A stretch of 64,000 nt of DNA, from assembly GCA_014380615.1 (NCBI GenBank), contig JACMJM010000044.1, positions 62,001 to 126,000 of the forward strand, written 5' to 3'. Below the pieces are notes generated by a model that was not told the DNA's origin, did not search any database, and was given only the letters and a program-made list of their open reading frames with translations. A program made the translations under genes and the position numbers. This document shows positions 63,689 to 64,000 of this stretch, one piece after another. The stretch comes from Sphingobacteriaceae bacterium. GTDB lineage: Bacteria > Bacteroidota > Bacteroidia > Sphingobacteriales > Sphingobacteriaceae. Numbering within the stretch: position 1 is the stretch's first letter; every line of letters begins with the position of its first letter.

Positions 63689-64000
63689 ATGAAGAAACTT
63701 CAATTTGGCCTCATACTGATTTACTGCTCTTTCTGTTCAATAGCAGAGGCCCAAATCGCTGCGGCCAGATTGATCGTGTCTGATAAACCTGTTGCCGGGT
63801 CTTTTCCTCTGGTTAGCAATGGAAAAGCATCGGCCATTTACACCGATCCGGCAGATGCAGAGGTGGTGCGGATTGCGGCAAACGCTTTTAAAGATGATGT
63901 GAAATTGGTTACCGGAATTGCTTCTTTAACGAGTTCTTCAGCTATCCCTTCTCAGCAAATTTTGATCGGAACCATAGGTAAATCTAAATTGATAGATCGG
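63689..64000 (+). CDS. Probable GH115 glycosidase, N-terminal part (3' end outside window)
   Basis: The frame opens with a signal peptide (FGLILIYCSFCSIAEAQ). It continues with FPLVSNGKASAIYTDPADAEVV and RIAANAFKDDVKLVTG, the start of the N-terminal alpha/beta domain of GH115 alpha-glucuronidases. In pectin or arabinogalactan degraders, such enzymes remove glucuronic acid side groups. Only 104 residues are visible, and no catalytic residue can be checked. The start lies after a palindromic repeat, in the same direction as the other enzymes of the locus. The family call is from N-terminal resemblance only. Confidence 0.6.
   Translation, partial: MKKLQFGLILIYCSFCSIAEAQIAAARLIVSDKPVAGSFPLVSNGKASAIYTDPADAEVVRIAANAFKDDVKLVTGIASLTSSSAIPSQQILIGTIGKSKLIDR

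Overview
The window comes from a Bacteroidota chromosome. The best fit is a Sphingobacteriaceae (Pedobacter-like) genome, inferred from the SusC/SusD pairs, lipoboxes followed by CKK- or CEKK-type residues, the near absence of Shine-Dalgarno sequences, AT-leaning codon use and several palindromic spacer repeats. No rRNA, tRNA, CRISPR array, insertion sequence or prophage was found.

Layout. (1) 1-6832: the 3' part of a Cus-type copper/silver efflux operon, with an RND pump split into two overlapping reading frames, a TolC-like outer-membrane factor, two adaptor lipoproteins with N-terminal metal-binding domains, and a DUF3347 lipoprotein. A bidirectional terminator closes it. (2) 6871-9628, minus strand: an IPT/TIG-repeat lipoprotein, an outer-membrane beta-barrel and a possible small protein. 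(3) 9718-18716: an L-rhamnose catabolic operon encoding a RhaT symporter, a fused rhamnulose-1-phosphate aldolase/dehydrogenase, a RhaI-type isomerase and a kinase, continuing into lutABC. Together these take rhamnose to DHAP and lactaldehyde, lactaldehyde to lactate, and lactate to pyruvate. (4) 19137-50890: two consecutive paralogous copies of a seven-gene module, Fas1(four-domain)-SusC-SusD-Fas1-Fas1-SusC-SusD. A lipoprotein with a C39-like papain fold follows at 50988-52169. (5) 52318 to the window end: degradative enzymes with signal sequences, namely an SGNH acetylesterase, GH51 arabinofuranosidase, GH105 unsaturated rhamnogalacturonyl hydrolase, CE12-like rhamnogalacturonan acetylesterase, GH28 polygalacturonase, GH106 rhamnosidase and the start of a probable GH115.

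Function. The enzyme set and the rhamnose operon point to acetylated, arabinan-decorated rhamnogalacturonan (pectin) as substrate. The enzymes deacetylate and trim the polymer, the four SusCD pairs import oligosaccharides, and rhamnose is oxidised to pyruvate. No polysaccharide lyase and no dedicated regulator lie in the window; they are probably outside it.

The most unusual element is the duplicated fasciclin/SusCD module. Six large fasciclin lipoproteins sit where surface glycan-binding proteins are normally encoded, and four of them end in a beta-sandwich with a motif typical of carbohydrate-binding or golvesin-like domains. A direct repeat, CAGG-N6-CAGG, precedes both modules and also the GH105 gene, suggesting a shared regulator.
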